Shown here in pieces: positions 8,442-18,228 of a DNA stretch of 64,000 nt. Numbering within the stretch: position 1 is the first letter of the stretch; the number at the start of each line of letters is the position of its first letter. Origin of the DNA: Paenibacillus protaetiae (GTDB lineage: Bacteria > Bacillota > Bacilli > Paenibacillales > Paenibacillaceae); contig NZ_CP035492.1 in assembly GCF_004135365.1 (NCBI RefSeq), positions 496,001 to 560,000 on the forward strand, given 5' to 3'. Under the pieces are notes generated by a model. That model made no database searches, was not told where the DNA came from, and saw only the letters and a program-made list of their open reading frames with translations. The position numbers were made by a program, and so were the translations under genes.

Positions 8442-10714
8442 AGAGCCGCAAACTTCCGATTACTGCCATCGCCAAGGCCGCAACGACGGCCGTTCTGCTG
8501 CTCTTGATCGGCTGGATCGCGCTGCAAATATGGAGCCCGTGGGGCGGACAAAAAACGAATATTGCTCAGGCAACCGCCCAGTTCGATAACAAAGGCGAGT
8601 TGTACAAGGCGGTTGTCCCGCAGGATTCGGGCTTCGAAACCGCTGCGGAAAACGATAAGCTGAAGCTGCTTGTCGACCGTTCGACGTCGCATTTTCAAGT
8701 TGTGGATAAAGCGACCGGCACCATCTGGCGTTCATACCCCGATCCGCAGGAATGGCCGAAAGAAACAGCGACGGGCACATGGAAAAATCATTTGCTGTCG
8801 CCGATTCTGATCGAATATGTCAATGCCAAAAACTATAAGTCCTCTTCCTTTACGGCTGGGCTTGTGGACACCGGCGGATATTTGGAGCAGTTCCGGCTGA
8901 TGGAGGGGGGATTTGCAGTTACGTTCGCTTTTCCAAAGGCGCAAATCAAAATTCCGGTGGAAGTATCGTTGCACCCGGATTATGTGGAGACGCGAATTAT
9001 CGACTCGGGGATTGTTGAAGGCGATTTAAGCCTGCTGAATGTGAAGCTGTATCCGCTGTTCGGCGCGGAGCCTTATGTCGGGCAGGACGGCTACATTATG
9101 ATCCCCGACGGTTCAGGATCGCTGATCCGGTTCGGCGACAAGCGGATTATGCCGCAGCTGACGTACAACGAAAGCGTGTACGGGTCGGATTTGTCGTTTT
9201 ACAACGAGGAGACGGGCAGACAGCGGATTACGATGCCGGTGTACGGCTTAAAATCAGGCAGCCAGTCGTTCTTGTCGATCATAACCGAAGGCGATGCCTA
9301 CGCAAACGTATATGCAGCGCCAGGAGGTGCGGTCGGAAGATCCAATTGGGTAACGACGGAATGGCAATACCGGAAAAAATTTTACCAGACGGTCAGCAAA
9401 AATACGGGAGAAGGTTTCTACACGTACAGCAGTGAAAGATTCACGTCACAAGGCAGGGCAACCCGTTATTATCCGCTCACGGGCGACAAAAGCGATTACG
9501 CGGGCATGGCCGCGGTCTACCGCAACTATTTGATGACGGAGCAAGGGGTGAAGCCGGTGCAGTCGGCAAAGCCGGACATTCCGCTGTATTTGGATATCGT
9601 CGGGGCAGATATTAAAAAAGGGCTGTTTTCCGATTCGTACTTGAAGGCAACGACTACAGACGAAGCTGCATCGCTGCTGAAAGATGTGTACGGCCTGGGC
9701 ATTCATAATGTACAGGTGCATTACGAAGGCTGGCAGCAGAACGGGTACAGCTCGCAAGGCGGCTATTTTCCGGTTGATAAACGAATTGGCGGAAACAGCG
9801 GCATGAAACGGTTTATTGATTTTGCCCATTCGCTTGGCATCCCGGTTTATCTGACTGCGAATTATACGCTGAATACGAATGGGGACGACGGATTCTGGTG
9901 GAGAAGAGACGGGCTGCGCAATATGGCGGGTACGGTGCTGAAGGAAGAGACGAAGGAGCAGCAGGACGATCAGGACGATGCAACGTACGTCAGTCCCGGG
10001 TTTTACGCGAAAGTCGTACGTTCCGATCTGAACCAATATAAAAAACTGGGTGCGGACGGCATCTACTTCGAAAATGGCATCGGATCGCAGCTTAATACCG
10101 ACTTCAATAACCAGTATAAGGCCAGCCGAAGCGATTCTGCCGGCATTCAGGCCGATTTGCTGAAGCAAACCAAAGAAACGCTTGGTTCTGCTGCAGCGAG
10201 CAATGTCAATTTTTATGCTTTGGGAGAGGTGGATCAAGTCCACCAGCTCGCCAGCGATTATTCGTATGATGTGTTCGTCACTGAACCGATTCCATTCTCG
10301 GCGATTGTGCTGCACGGCTTGCGGCCATATACGCTGGAGTGGTCCAATGTGCGGGATGAATGGCAAAGCGGGTTTCTCCGGAGCATCGAATACGGCGCTT
10401 CCCCCGCCTATATTCTGAGCGGAGATCAATCGGAAGATATGCGCGAGTCGTATTCGTTATGGTATTACAGCCTGGATTACAAAGATTGGATCAGCCGGAT
10501 ATCGGATGAATATGAACAAATGAATGCGGTGCTTGCCGAAGTGAAGGACCGTGCCATTACCGAACACCGGACTATAGCGCCGGGCGTGAAGGAAACGGTA
10601 TACGAAGGCGGTTACCGCGTGCTGGTGAACTACAACGAACAACCCTATGAGAGCGGCGGACTTTCCGTTCCGGCGCTCGGCTACACGGTGAAGAAAGGCG
10701 GAGAGGCGCAATGA
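8438..10714 (+). CDS. DUF5696-like membrane-anchored protein, possible glycoside hydrolase
   Basis: GTG 8438 overlaps the previous stop by four bases, so translation is probably coupled. The 758-residue protein has one N-terminal membrane anchor (about 11-30) and is otherwise extracellular. Residues 360-660 read like a TIM barrel: IPLYLDIVGADI, then GIHNVQVHYEGW, SLGIPVYLTANY, KLGADGIYFENG and YDVFVTEPIP end successive strands, with acidic residues in plausible catalytic places. I associate this pattern with the DUF5696 family of Paenibacillus sugar operons, from memory. Hydrolase activity is inference; no named catalytic pair can be assigned. Confidence 0.7.
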   Translation: MKSRKLPITAIAKAATTAVLLLLIGWIALQIWSPWGGQKTNIAQATAQFDNKGELYKAVVPQDSGFETAAENDKLKLLVDRSTSHFQVVDKATGTIWRSYPDPQEWPKETATGTWKNHLLSPILIEYVNAKNYKSSSFTAGLVDTGGYLEQFRLMEGGFAVTFAFPKAQIKIPVEVSLHPDYVETRIIDSGIVEGDLSLLNVKLYPLFGAEPYVGQDGYIMIPDGSGSLIRFGDKRIMPQLTYNESVYGSDLSFYNEETGRQRITMPVYGLKSGSQSFLSIITEGDAYANVYAAPGGAVGRSNWVTTEWQYRKKFYQTVSKNTGEGFYTYSSERFTSQGRATRYYPLTGDKSDYAGMAAVYRNYLMTEQGVKPVQSAKPDIPLYLDIVGADIKKGLFSDSYLKATTTDEAASLLKDVYGLGIHNVQVHYEGWQQNGYSSQGGYFPVDKRIGGNSGMKRFIDFAHSLGIPVYLTANYTLNTNGDDGFWWRRDGLRNMAGTVLKEETKEQQDDQDDATYVSPGFYAKVVRSDLNQYKKLGADGIYFENGIGSQLNTDFNNQYKASRSDSAGIQADLLKQTKETLGSAAASNVNFYALGEVDQVHQLASDYSYDVFVTEPIPFSAIVLHGLRPYTLEWSNVRDEWQSGFLRSIEYGASPAYILSGDQSEDMRESYSLWYYSLDYKDWISRISDEYEQMNAVLAEVKDRAITEHRTIAPGVKETVYEGGYRVLVNYNEQPYESGGLSVPALGYTVKKGGEAQ

Positions 10715-11565
10715 AAAGGCTGGAGGCCAAAACGCTCCGCAAGCTGGAAGGATCAATGTTCATTGCGCCGTGGGTGTTCGGCTTTCTGACATTCGTGGCA
10801 TTCCCGCTTGGCTACTCGCTCTTCATGAGCTTTCATCAAGTTAAAATCGAAGTGAACCGAACCGAGTACACGTATATCGGTTTCAAACATTACAGGGAAA
10901 TTCTGGTTGCTAACGGCAGCCTGCTGTATGAGGAATTGATTCCGTTCTTGAAGCAGTCGCTTATGATGATCCCGATCATACTCGTCTTTTCCTTGTTTGT
11001 GGCTATACTGCTGAACTTGAAATTTCCGGGCCGGACGTTGTTTAGAGTCATATTTTTCCTGCCGGTCATCTTCTCATCGGGGCAAATCGTGCAGGAGTTT
11101 ATTACACAAGGCGAAGGTTCGCTTAGCATGATGCAGTCGCTGCGGATCGATTATTATTTGAAGGAATATATGCCTGCGGCCTGGGCGTCGCCGATCGAAA
11201 GCGTGTTGAGCTCCTTTGTGCTCGTGTTGTGGTATTCCGGCGTGCAAATTTTGATTTTTCTCGCCGGCAGGCAGACGCTTTCGGCATCGGTTTATGAGGC
11301 TTCTCGGATCGACGGCTCCAATCCGTGGAACACGTTTTGGCAAATTACGCTGCCGGGTCTCGTGCCTTATATATTTCTGAACCTGATGTATACGGTTGTC
11401 GATCTGTTTACGTTCCCTTCCAATCCTATCATCAGCAAGGTCAATACGACGAATTACGGCAGTTCGAGCGCACTCGCGTGGATCTATTTCGTCATCATTA
11501 TGGCGTTTGTTTTGCTGACGCTCCTGCTTTATCGAAAAGTAGATAAGGCATTATCGGGCAGATAA
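10711..11565 (+). CDS. Sugar ABC importer permease, first subunit (pair 2)
   Basis: The start overlaps the previous gene by four bases (ATGA), again indicating coupling. The 284-residue product has a first span around FIAPWVFGFLTFVAFPLGY, further hydrophobic segments, and an EAA loop EASRIDGSNPWNTFW near residue 195. It is the first half of a second permease pair in the same operon, which is unusual because only one binding protein and one ATPase are encoded here. Confidence 0.92.
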   Translation: MKRLEAKTLRKLEGSMFIAPWVFGFLTFVAFPLGYSLFMSFHQVKIEVNRTEYTYIGFKHYREILVANGSLLYEELIPFLKQSLMMIPIILVFSLFVAILLNLKFPGRTLFRVIFFLPVIFSSGQIVQEFITQGEGSLSMMQSLRIDYYLKEYMPAAWASPIESVLSSFVLVLWYSGVQILIFLAGRQTLSASVYEASRIDGSNPWNTFWQITLPGLVPYIFLNLMYTVVDLFTFPSNPIISKVNTTNYGSSSALAWIYFVIIMAFVLLTLLLYRKVDKALSGR

Positions 11566-11588
11566 CTAACAATTCGAGGTGATAGGAA

Positions 11589-12563
11589 GTGAAGATCGAG
11601 AGAGGCCGGCCGGGGTTCCTGACCGATTGGCGGCCGAATGCCAAGCTGAGAAGCCGCCTGGAGCTGCTTCGCTACCGCGTGCTGGGAACGGAGATCGACA
11701 AGGGCATTTTGTTCAAGCTGGTTGTCTATTTTGTGCTCATTAATGTTGCATTCATCTATCTGAAGCCGATTTTGTATATGGTTACGACGATGGTGAAAGA
11801 CGCCAAGAACATACTCGATCCGTCGGTAATCTGGGTGCCGAAGTCCATATATTTGGGGCATCTGCAAGAAGCAAGCCATATGCTCAATTACGGAAAAAGC
11901 TTTCTTATCAGCGTGTCGCTTGCCACATCCGTCTCCGTGCTGCAAATGTTCTCGTGCGCTATTGCGGGATATGCATTCGCCAGGCTGGATTTTCCGCTGA
12001 AAAAGCTGTGGGGCGCGCTGCTGCTGTTCACATTTATTATGCCGCCGCAGGTTACGATTCTGCCGACGATTATGCTGTTCAAGCAGTTCGGCTGGATGAA
12101 TACCTTCCTGCCGATGGTAGTGCCGGCGTTATTCGGACACGGGCTAAAAGGTGCGATGTTCGTCATTATTTACCGGTCATTTTATTCCACGCTGCCGAAG
12201 GAGCTTGATGAAGCGGCCCGAATCGACGGTGCCGGGATGCTGCGGATGTTTTTCCGCGTCATGTTTCCGATCTCGCGGTCTGCGACGGTTGTAGTGCTGC
12301 TGTTCGCTTTCGTTTGGAACTGGAACGACTTCTACTTCCCGTCGCTGTTTATGTTCACAGCTGAGAATGTGCCGCTCTCCATTACGCTTGCGCGTATGGC
12401 CGGGGAGATGGAGCAAGCTGCCGGTGCGGGTGAAATAACCGTGTATGCGGAATCGATCAAGATGGCGGCTTCGTTCCTGATCATCATGCCGCTGCTGGTT
12501 GTTTATCTCTTTATGCAGCGCTGGTTCATCGAAGGCGTGGAACGTTCCGGGCTTGTGGAATAA
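11589..12563 (+). CDS. Sugar ABC importer permease, second subunit (pair 2)
   Basis: GTG 11589 is preceded by GAGGTGATAGGAA. The 324-residue product carries a longer than usual cytoplasmic N-terminus (about 50 residues before the first span at FKLVVYFVLINVAFIYL), then five more spans and the EAA loop EAARIDGAGMLRMFF at about 207. It is the last gene of the importer operon; a hairpin follows at 12644. It should form the channel with the permease encoded just before it. Confidence 0.92.
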   Translation: MKIERGRPGFLTDWRPNAKLRSRLELLRYRVLGTEIDKGILFKLVVYFVLINVAFIYLKPILYMVTTMVKDAKNILDPSVIWVPKSIYLGHLQEASHMLNYGKSFLISVSLATSVSVLQMFSCAIAGYAFARLDFPLKKLWGALLLFTFIMPPQVTILPTIMLFKQFGWMNTFLPMVVPALFGHGLKGAMFVIIYRSFYSTLPKELDEAARIDGAGMLRMFFRVMFPISRSATVVVLLFAFVWNWNDFYFPSLFMFTAENVPLSITLARMAGEMEQAAGAGEITVYAESIKMAASFLIIMPLLVVYLFMQRWFIEGVERSGLVE

Positions 12564-12643
12564 TCTGCAGCGGAACAGGGTGTCGTTTTGCTTCAATTCC
12601 AACTAATTTCATAGGTATAACACGTATATTGTTAATCTACCGG

Positions 12644-12687
12644 ATAACCGGAGGTTGCTGACAAGCGGCTTCCGGTTATTTGTGTTT
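12644..12687 (+). terminator. Probable terminator of the importer operon
   Basis: ATAACCGGA (12644-12652) pairs with TCCGGTTAT (12671-12679), followed by the T-rich TTGTGTTT. The U-tract is broken, so termination may be partial. The right arm overlaps the candidate promoter of the next operon. Confidence 0.5.
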
Positions 12688-12698
12688 CAGATTATAAA
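12670..12698 (+). promoter_or_regulatory. Candidate promoter of the monooxygenase operon
   Basis: A -10-like TATAAA (12693-12698) lies 17 bases after TTCCGG (12670-12675), a weak -35. It is about 30 bases ahead of the first LLM gene, whose ribosome site AGAGGTGTGAT ends near 12721. No riboswitch motif (SAM, T-box) was recognised in the 160-base leader. Confidence 0.35.
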
Positions 12699-12726
12699 AA
12701 TAATCCAGATAGAGGTGTGATCGACA

Positions 12727-14043
12727 ATGAGCGAAAACGGACGAAAAGTTCATTTGAACGTATTTCTGAGACCGACCGGACACCACGCCGGCGCTTGGCG
12801 CCACCCGGATTCAAAACCTGAATTGGAGCTGGACATTGACTATGTGGCTCAGCTGGCGCAGCTCGCAGAGCGTGGCAAGCTCGACTCGGTGTTCCTTGCA
12901 GACGGTTATGCAGGAGGCGGCAGCAAGCTGGAGCCGTTTACGATGTTATCCGCACTCGCTTCCGTCACAAGCCATATCGGTCTGATTGCAACGGTTGGAA
13001 CGGTTTATAACGAGCCTTTTCACGTCGCGAGGCAGTTTGCGTCGCTGGATCACATTAGCGGCGGGCGCGCAGGCTGGAACATTGTAACCGGAGCGGGCTC
13101 GGCAGCACACAACTTCGGCAGAGACGAACATCCCGAACATTCCGAACGATACGACACGGGCGAAGAGTTCGTTGAGGTCGTTAAGCAGTTGTGGGACAGC
13201 TGGGAAGACGATGCGCTTATCTACGATAAAGTGAATGGACGGCTGACGGCTCCAGGCAAGGTCCATGAGATTAACTTCAAAGGCCACACCTATTCGGTGA
13301 AAGGGCCGCTTAATATTCCGCGTCCGCCGCAAGGCTATCCGGTGCTCGTTCAAGCCGGCTCCTCCGAACGGGGCAAGGAACTGGCAGCCAAAACTGCGGA
13401 AGTGATCTTCACAGCCCAGCAAACGTTTGACGCCGGCCGCGAGTTTTATGCGGACGTCAAATCAAGGCTTGCCAAATACGGGCGGACGGCCGATGAGTTA
13501 GTTATCCTGCCGGGACTTGCGCCAATCGTTGCCGATACGGAAGCCGAAGCGAAGGAGATCGAAGCAGAGCTTCATGCTTATGTCGATACGAGCCGCGCGC
13601 TGCGTAACCTGTCCGAGCGCTTCACGGTCAACCTGGCCGACTACGATCTTGATGATCTGGTTCCTCTCGATAAAGCGAAGCCGTCCGAGGAATTTAACGG
13701 CATTCGCAGCCGGCAGGAAGTTGTGCTCGATGCGGCAAGACGGGAAGGCTTTACGATCCGCCAGCTGCTGTATCGCAGCAACGGCGGGCACGGGCATGTT
13801 ACTTTCACCGGATCGGTGCTGCAAACAGCCGATTTTATTGAGAAGTGGTTCAACAACCATGCGGCGGACGGTTTCAACATCCTCCCGCAACTCGTTCCGA
13901 CAGGGCTTGAAACATTCATTGACAAGGTGATTCCGGAACTTCAGAACCGCGGCTTGTTCCGGACGGAATACGAAGGCACAACGCTGCGTGAAAACTTAGG
14001 GTTGAAAAGGCCGGCGAATGTAAGACATTTGCAGCGGCAATAA
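12727..14043 (+). CDS. LLM-class flavin-dependent monooxygenase, NtaA/SnaA/DszA family (copy 1)
   Basis: The 438-residue protein matches the length of the NtaA/SnaA/DszA branch of the luciferase-like fold: two-component FMNH2-dependent monooxygenases that act on small N- or S-containing organic molecules. The N-terminal LNVFLRPTGHHAGAW, the central FASLDHIS and GRAGWNIVTG, and IPRPPQGYPVLVQAGSS are family hallmarks. They need reduced flavin from a partner reductase; the NfrA-like protein encoded at 18229 could supply it. It heads an operon with two closely related copies and two binding lipoproteins. The substrate is not predictable; association with a cysK gene points weakly to sulfur. Confidence 0.93.
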   Translation: MSENGRKVHLNVFLRPTGHHAGAWRHPDSKPELELDIDYVAQLAQLAERGKLDSVFLADGYAGGGSKLEPFTMLSALASVTSHIGLIATVGTVYNEPFHVARQFASLDHISGGRAGWNIVTGAGSAAHNFGRDEHPEHSERYDTGEEFVEVVKQLWDSWEDDALIYDKVNGRLTAPGKVHEINFKGHTYSVKGPLNIPRPPQGYPVLVQAGSSERGKELAAKTAEVIFTAQQTFDAGREFYADVKSRLAKYGRTADELVILPGLAPIVADTEAEAKEIEAELHAYVDTSRALRNLSERFTVNLADYDLDDLVPLDKAKPSEEFNGIRSRQEVVLDAARREGFTIRQLLYRSNGGHGHVTFTGSVLQTADFIEKWFNNHAADGFNILPQLVPTGLETFIDKVIPELQNRGLFRTEYEGTTLRENLGLKRPANVRHLQRQ

Positions 14044-14065
14044 AACAGTGAGGTGGAGTGCCTAT

Positions 14066-15442
14066 ATGATAAAAAAACTTGCTGGAACGATGAGCATGAT
14101 CGTTATGACGGCCGCTCTTTTGGCTGCTTGCGCCGGCGGCGCCGCAAACGGCGGTACGCAGCAGCAGTCTGCGGACGCCGGTGCGGCCGGAACGGATGAC
14201 GGGGCAAGCGGAGCGATTAAGAAACTTGGCGATGAACCGTTGACGCTGACGTTTTATTCCAGCGGTCCGACATTTACGGATGTCGAATTCAAAACGATGA
14301 TTGCCGATCCGATTCATAAGAAATATCCGAATGTTACGATCCAGCGTATTTCGCCGGCTGCAACCACAACGCCGGAGGAAGTGCTGTCCACGCAAACGCC
14401 GGACATTTTGTTCACGAGCGTATCGCAGCGGCTTATCCGTACGGGAGCCTTCGAAGATTTACGCGGCTTGATCAAGAAGTTTAACTTTGACGAAAGCCGG
14501 CTGAAGCCTATCGCCTATAACTACATCAAAGATGCGACCAAAGGCCATGGCGATCAGATCTATGCGCTTCCGTTCAATGTGAATCAGCACATTTTGTACT
14601 ATAACAAGGACATTTTCGATAAATTTGGCGTTCCGTACCCAACCGACAAACAAATGACCTGGGATGAAGCGGTTGAGCTTGGCAAACAGCTGACGCGTAC
14701 GGACAACGGCGTCAATTATGTCGGTCTTGTAGTAGATAACTTGCAAGGCCTCGCCAAGTCGCTTGGTCTGGCCTATGTAGACCGCGAGACCGGGCAGGCG
14801 GCGATTGATACGCCGGAGTGGCACCGCGTGTTCGAATTGCAAAAGAAAATATTCGATACTCCGGGTTATGTCGCTCCTGACGGCACTTGGAACTGGACGC
14901 GCGACAACTTTATGAAAGACCAGAACATTGCGATGCGCGCTTCATGGCTTGCAAATATGGTTGGTCCGCTTGAGGAGCTGCGGCAGCAAGGCGTCGAGTT
15001 CAACTGGGACATTGCGCCTGTTCCGAACTTTGACGATAAGCTGGGCACGACCAGGGAGGCGCAAATCCACTCGATCTCGATCAACAGCCAAAGCAAACAT
15101 AAGGATGAAGCATTCCAGGTGCTGGAATATTTGCTGTCGGATGAAGGCCAGCGGACAATCGCCAGAAACGGGCGTGTACCAGCCATTATTAATCCGGATC
15201 TTGAAAAGGAGTTTGGGGCGGATATCCCGGTACTGCAAGGCAAAAACGTACAAAACGTATTTATCGGCAACCCGATGCAGGAGCATTACCAGCATCCGTA
15301 CGAAGCCGATATTTCGGTTCGGCTGACCGAAGCGGCCGAGGGCATGGCGATTCATGGACTTGATGTAAACTCTGCAATCCGCCAGGCGACGGAAGCGATC
15401 AATAAGGATGTTGAAACGTTAAAAACGACGATCGGCCAATAA
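14066..15442 (+). CDS. Family-1 extracellular solute-binding lipoprotein (copy 1)
   Basis: ATG 14066 is nine bases from AGGTGG; an in-frame GTG at 14048 lies before the ribosome site. The 458-residue product has a signal peptide with lipobox LLAAC, a low-complexity linker, then a family-1 binding-protein fold (LTLTFYSSG, VLYYNKDIFDKFGVPYP written here with NQH before it, and WLANMVGPLEELRQQG). It would capture a small molecule outside the membrane. No permease or ATPase gene adjoins it, which is odd. It is clearly a paralogue of the product of the gene at 16832, and each follows an LLM gene. Confidence 0.92.
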   Translation: MIKKLAGTMSMIVMTAALLAACAGGAANGGTQQQSADAGAAGTDDGASGAIKKLGDEPLTLTFYSSGPTFTDVEFKTMIADPIHKKYPNVTIQRISPAATTTPEEVLSTQTPDILFTSVSQRLIRTGAFEDLRGLIKKFNFDESRLKPIAYNYIKDATKGHGDQIYALPFNVNQHILYYNKDIFDKFGVPYPTDKQMTWDEAVELGKQLTRTDNGVNYVGLVVDNLQGLAKSLGLAYVDRETGQAAIDTPEWHRVFELQKKIFDTPGYVAPDGTWNWTRDNFMKDQNIAMRASWLANMVGPLEELRQQGVEFNWDIAPVPNFDDKLGTTREAQIHSISINSQSKHKDEAFQVLEYLLSDEGQRTIARNGRVPAIINPDLEKEFGADIPVLQGKNVQNVFIGNPMQEHYQHPYEADISVRLTEAAEGMAIHGLDVNSAIRQATEAINKDVETLKTTIGQ

Positions 15443-15466
15443 TGGCTAATAAAAGGAGGAAATGCG

Positions 15467-16789
15467 ATGAGTGAAGCAAAACGTCAACTGCATTTAAACG
15501 CGTTTTTGTTCGGCACGGGGCATCATGAAGCCTCCTGGCGCCTTCCCGATGCCCAGCCGGAGAAAAACCTGGATTTTAACCATCTGCTTCGTATTGTACA
15601 AACGGCCGAGCGAGGGCTGCTCGATTCCGTTTTTCTGGCAGACGGATATGTCGGACGTTCTAACAAACTAGAGCCGTTCACAGAGCTTTCCGCGCTGGCA
15701 AGCCGCACGAAGCATATCGGTTTGATCGCCACCGTAGGCACGACCTACAACGAACCGTTTCACGTCGCACGCAAATTTGCATCGCTGGATCATATCAGCA
15801 AAGGCCGCGCAGGATGGAATATCGTGACAGGCGCCGGTTCCGCCGCTCATAACTTCGGATTAGAGGAGCACCCCGAGCATTCCTTGCGGTATGAAGATGC
15901 CGACGAGTTCGTCGAAGTGACGAAGCAGCTGTGGGACAGCTGGGAGGATGATGCTGTCCTGAATGATAAGGCATCCGGCAAGCTGTACGATCAGGACAAA
16001 ATTCACAAAATTGATTACGAAGGCCAGTACTACAAAGTGCAAGGGCCGCTTAACATCGCCCGGCCGCCGCAAGGTTATCCGGTTCTCGTACAGGCGGGTT
16101 CCTCCGAAAGCGGCAAGGAGTTTGCAGCGAAAGTGGCGGAAGTCATATTCACCGCTCACCAAAGCATCGAAAGCGCCCAGCTGTTCTACCATGATGTTAA
16201 ATCCCGCCTTGCCAAATACGGGAGAACGCATGATGAGCTGAAAATATTGCCGGGAATTAGCCCGATATTGGCTGAGACGGAAGCGGAAGCCAAGGAAATC
16301 GAAGATCAGCTGTTTGAATTCATTGATAAAGACGAAGCGGTCCGGCGGCTGTCGGAACGCCTCGGCGTGGATTTGTCCGCCCGTTCCCTTGACGCGCCGC
16401 TGACGCTGGAAGGATTACGGTCCACGGATGAAGTGAACGGCAACAAAAGCCGCCATCAGCTCATTCTTGATCTTATCCGCGACGAGCAGCTTTCTTTGAA
16501 GCAGCTTATCAATCGCTTGGGCGGCGCGCGCGGGCATTTTACATTCACGGGAACGCCGATTCAACTGGCGGATAAGATTGAAGAATGGTTTACGCATGGC
16601 GCTGCAGACGGATTTAACGTCATGCCCCAAGTATATCCAAGCGGCCTTGACATCTTCGTCAATCGTGTTGTGCCGGAGCTGCAGAACCGGGGACTGTTCC
16701 GAACCGCTTATGAAGGAAATACGCTCCGCGACAGGCTTGGCTTGAAGCGTCCGGAGAACGCCCGCCGCTGGGCGAAAGCCTTGCAATAA
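15467..16789 (+). CDS. LLM-class flavin-dependent monooxygenase, NtaA/SnaA/DszA family (copy 2)
   Basis: AAAGGAGGAAATGCG precedes the ATG. The 440-residue protein aligns along its full length with the other two LLM enzymes of the operon and shares GRAGWNIVTG, LWDSWEDDA and PPQGYPVLVQAGSSE. The region after residue 300 is the most divergent, which in this family shapes the substrate pocket, so the copies may act on different substrates. It forms a repeated two-gene unit with the binding lipoprotein that follows. Confidence 0.93.
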   Translation: MSEAKRQLHLNAFLFGTGHHEASWRLPDAQPEKNLDFNHLLRIVQTAERGLLDSVFLADGYVGRSNKLEPFTELSALASRTKHIGLIATVGTTYNEPFHVARKFASLDHISKGRAGWNIVTGAGSAAHNFGLEEHPEHSLRYEDADEFVEVTKQLWDSWEDDAVLNDKASGKLYDQDKIHKIDYEGQYYKVQGPLNIARPPQGYPVLVQAGSSESGKEFAAKVAEVIFTAHQSIESAQLFYHDVKSRLAKYGRTHDELKILPGISPILAETEAEAKEIEDQLFEFIDKDEAVRRLSERLGVDLSARSLDAPLTLEGLRSTDEVNGNKSRHQLILDLIRDEQLSLKQLINRLGGARGHFTFTGTPIQLADKIEEWFTHGAADGFNVMPQVYPSGLDIFVNRVVPELQNRGLFRTAYEGNTLRDRLGLKRPENARRWAKALQ

Positions 16790-16831
16790 TAGGGTCAACC
16801 AATACGAACATCTAAGGGAGAGAGTACGGTA

Positions 16832-18205
16832 ATGAAGAAAGTCATTTATGGAATCGTGACGATTTTGCTGCTATCGGTTCTAACCGCATGCGGCAGCAAT
16901 GAAGAGGACAATAACGGCGTTAGCGCCGCAACGAAGCCGGGGAATGCCTCGGCAGGGGAAGGACAGCCGGCATCCGGCGAGCATGTGCTGGGCAGCAAAC
17001 CGCTGAAGCTGACGTTTTACAGCACGAGCGGGACGCTTCCGGATACTGAGTTCAAGACGCTGATTGCGGATCCGATTCATGCCAAATATCCGAACGTGAC
17101 CATAGAGCGAATTACGCCGGCTGCGACAACGACAGCGGAAGAAGTGCTTACAACGCATGAACCCGACATCATCTATTCGACTTCAACAACGCACCAGCAA
17201 ATTATCCGCACAGGCGCATATGAAGACCTGCGGGATTTGATCGACAAATACCAGTTCGATACAAGCCGCATTAAGCCTATTCTGTGGAATTATATCAAAG
17301 ACCTTGGCAAAAACGGGGAAATCTATGCGATTCCGTTTAACTCGAACCAGCATGTGCTTTATTACAACAAAGACATCTTTGATAAATTCGGCGTCGAATA
17401 TCCGCCTAATGAGCAGCTGACATGGGATCAAGTGCTGGAAATCGCGAAAAAACTGACCCGAACGGACAACGGCGTCCATTACGTCGGTTTGTCGGTCGAC
17501 AATTTAACGGGCTTGGCCAAAGGCCTCGGGCTGCCTTATTTGGACCGCGAAACGGGCAACGCCGCAATTGATACGCCGGAATGGCACCGGATATTCGATT
17601 TGGAAAAACAAATATTCGATATTCCGGGTTATGTTTCGCCAGATGGCGTATGGGATTACGGGCGTGATCAATTCATGAAGGATCAGACTGTAGCGATGCG
17701 TGTCACTTGGCTTGCGAACATGGTTGGCCCGCTGGAGGAATTGCGCCAGCAAGGCGTCGAGTTTAACTGGGATATTGCTCCGGCTCCGAACTTTGAAGAT
17801 CAGCTGGGCAAAACAAGAGAAGCGCAAATCCAATCGTTGTCGATCAATTCCCAAAGCAAACATAAAGAAGAAGCTTTCCAAGTTATTGCAGAAATTTTGT
17901 CGGACGACGGACAACGGATTTTGTCGCGTAACGGCAGGGTGCCGGCCATTACCAATCCGGATCTTGAGAAGGAATACGGGCTGGATATTCCGGTGCTGCA
18001 AGGCAAAACCGTTCAGAACGTATTTGTCGGCGAGCCGCTGCAGGAGCATTATTTCCATCCGTACGAAAACGATATTTCGGTTCGTCTGACTGAAGCGGCT
18101 GAAGATTTGGCGATCCATGGCCTGGATGTGAATTCAGCGATACGCAAAGCAACGGATGCGATCAACAAAGATGTCGAATCACTTCGCCAGACAATCGGAC
18201 AATAA
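16832..18205 (+). CDS. Family-1 extracellular solute-binding lipoprotein (copy 2)
   Basis: The 457-residue product starts at an ATG after AAGGGAGAGAGT and has a signal peptide with lipobox LTAC. It resembles the product of the gene at 14066 throughout (LKLTFYSTSGTLPDTEFKT, WLANMVGPLEELRQQG, SVRLTEAAE). The ligand-contacting N-lobe differs in places (STSTTHQQI against SVSQRLI), so the ligands may be related but not identical. Like its paralogue it has no adjacent permease. It would need to share a permease encoded elsewhere, or act as a sensor. Confidence 0.92.
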   Translation: MKKVIYGIVTILLLSVLTACGSNEEDNNGVSAATKPGNASAGEGQPASGEHVLGSKPLKLTFYSTSGTLPDTEFKTLIADPIHAKYPNVTIERITPAATTTAEEVLTTHEPDIIYSTSTTHQQIIRTGAYEDLRDLIDKYQFDTSRIKPILWNYIKDLGKNGEIYAIPFNSNQHVLYYNKDIFDKFGVEYPPNEQLTWDQVLEIAKKLTRTDNGVHYVGLSVDNLTGLAKGLGLPYLDRETGNAAIDTPEWHRIFDLEKQIFDIPGYVSPDGVWDYGRDQFMKDQTVAMRVTWLANMVGPLEELRQQGVEFNWDIAPAPNFEDQLGKTREAQIQSLSINSQSKHKEEAFQVIAEILSDDGQRILSRNGRVPAITNPDLEKEYGLDIPVLQGKTVQNVFVGEPLQEHYFHPYENDISVRLTEAAEDLAIHGLDVNSAIRKATDAINKDVESLRQTIGQ

Positions 18206-18228
18206 TTGAACGCGACCAGGAGGAGAAC

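Noticed and set aside
9446-10429. A 327-codon open frame on the minus strand opposite the DUF5696-like gene
   Set aside because: The composition is unlike a real protein and it lies wholly within a coupled operon gene; no ribosome site.
12564-12726. A SAM or T-box riboswitch ahead of the monooxygenase/cysK region
   Set aside because: None of the conserved core elements of these riboswitches was found; only a terminator hairpin and a weak promoter are visible.
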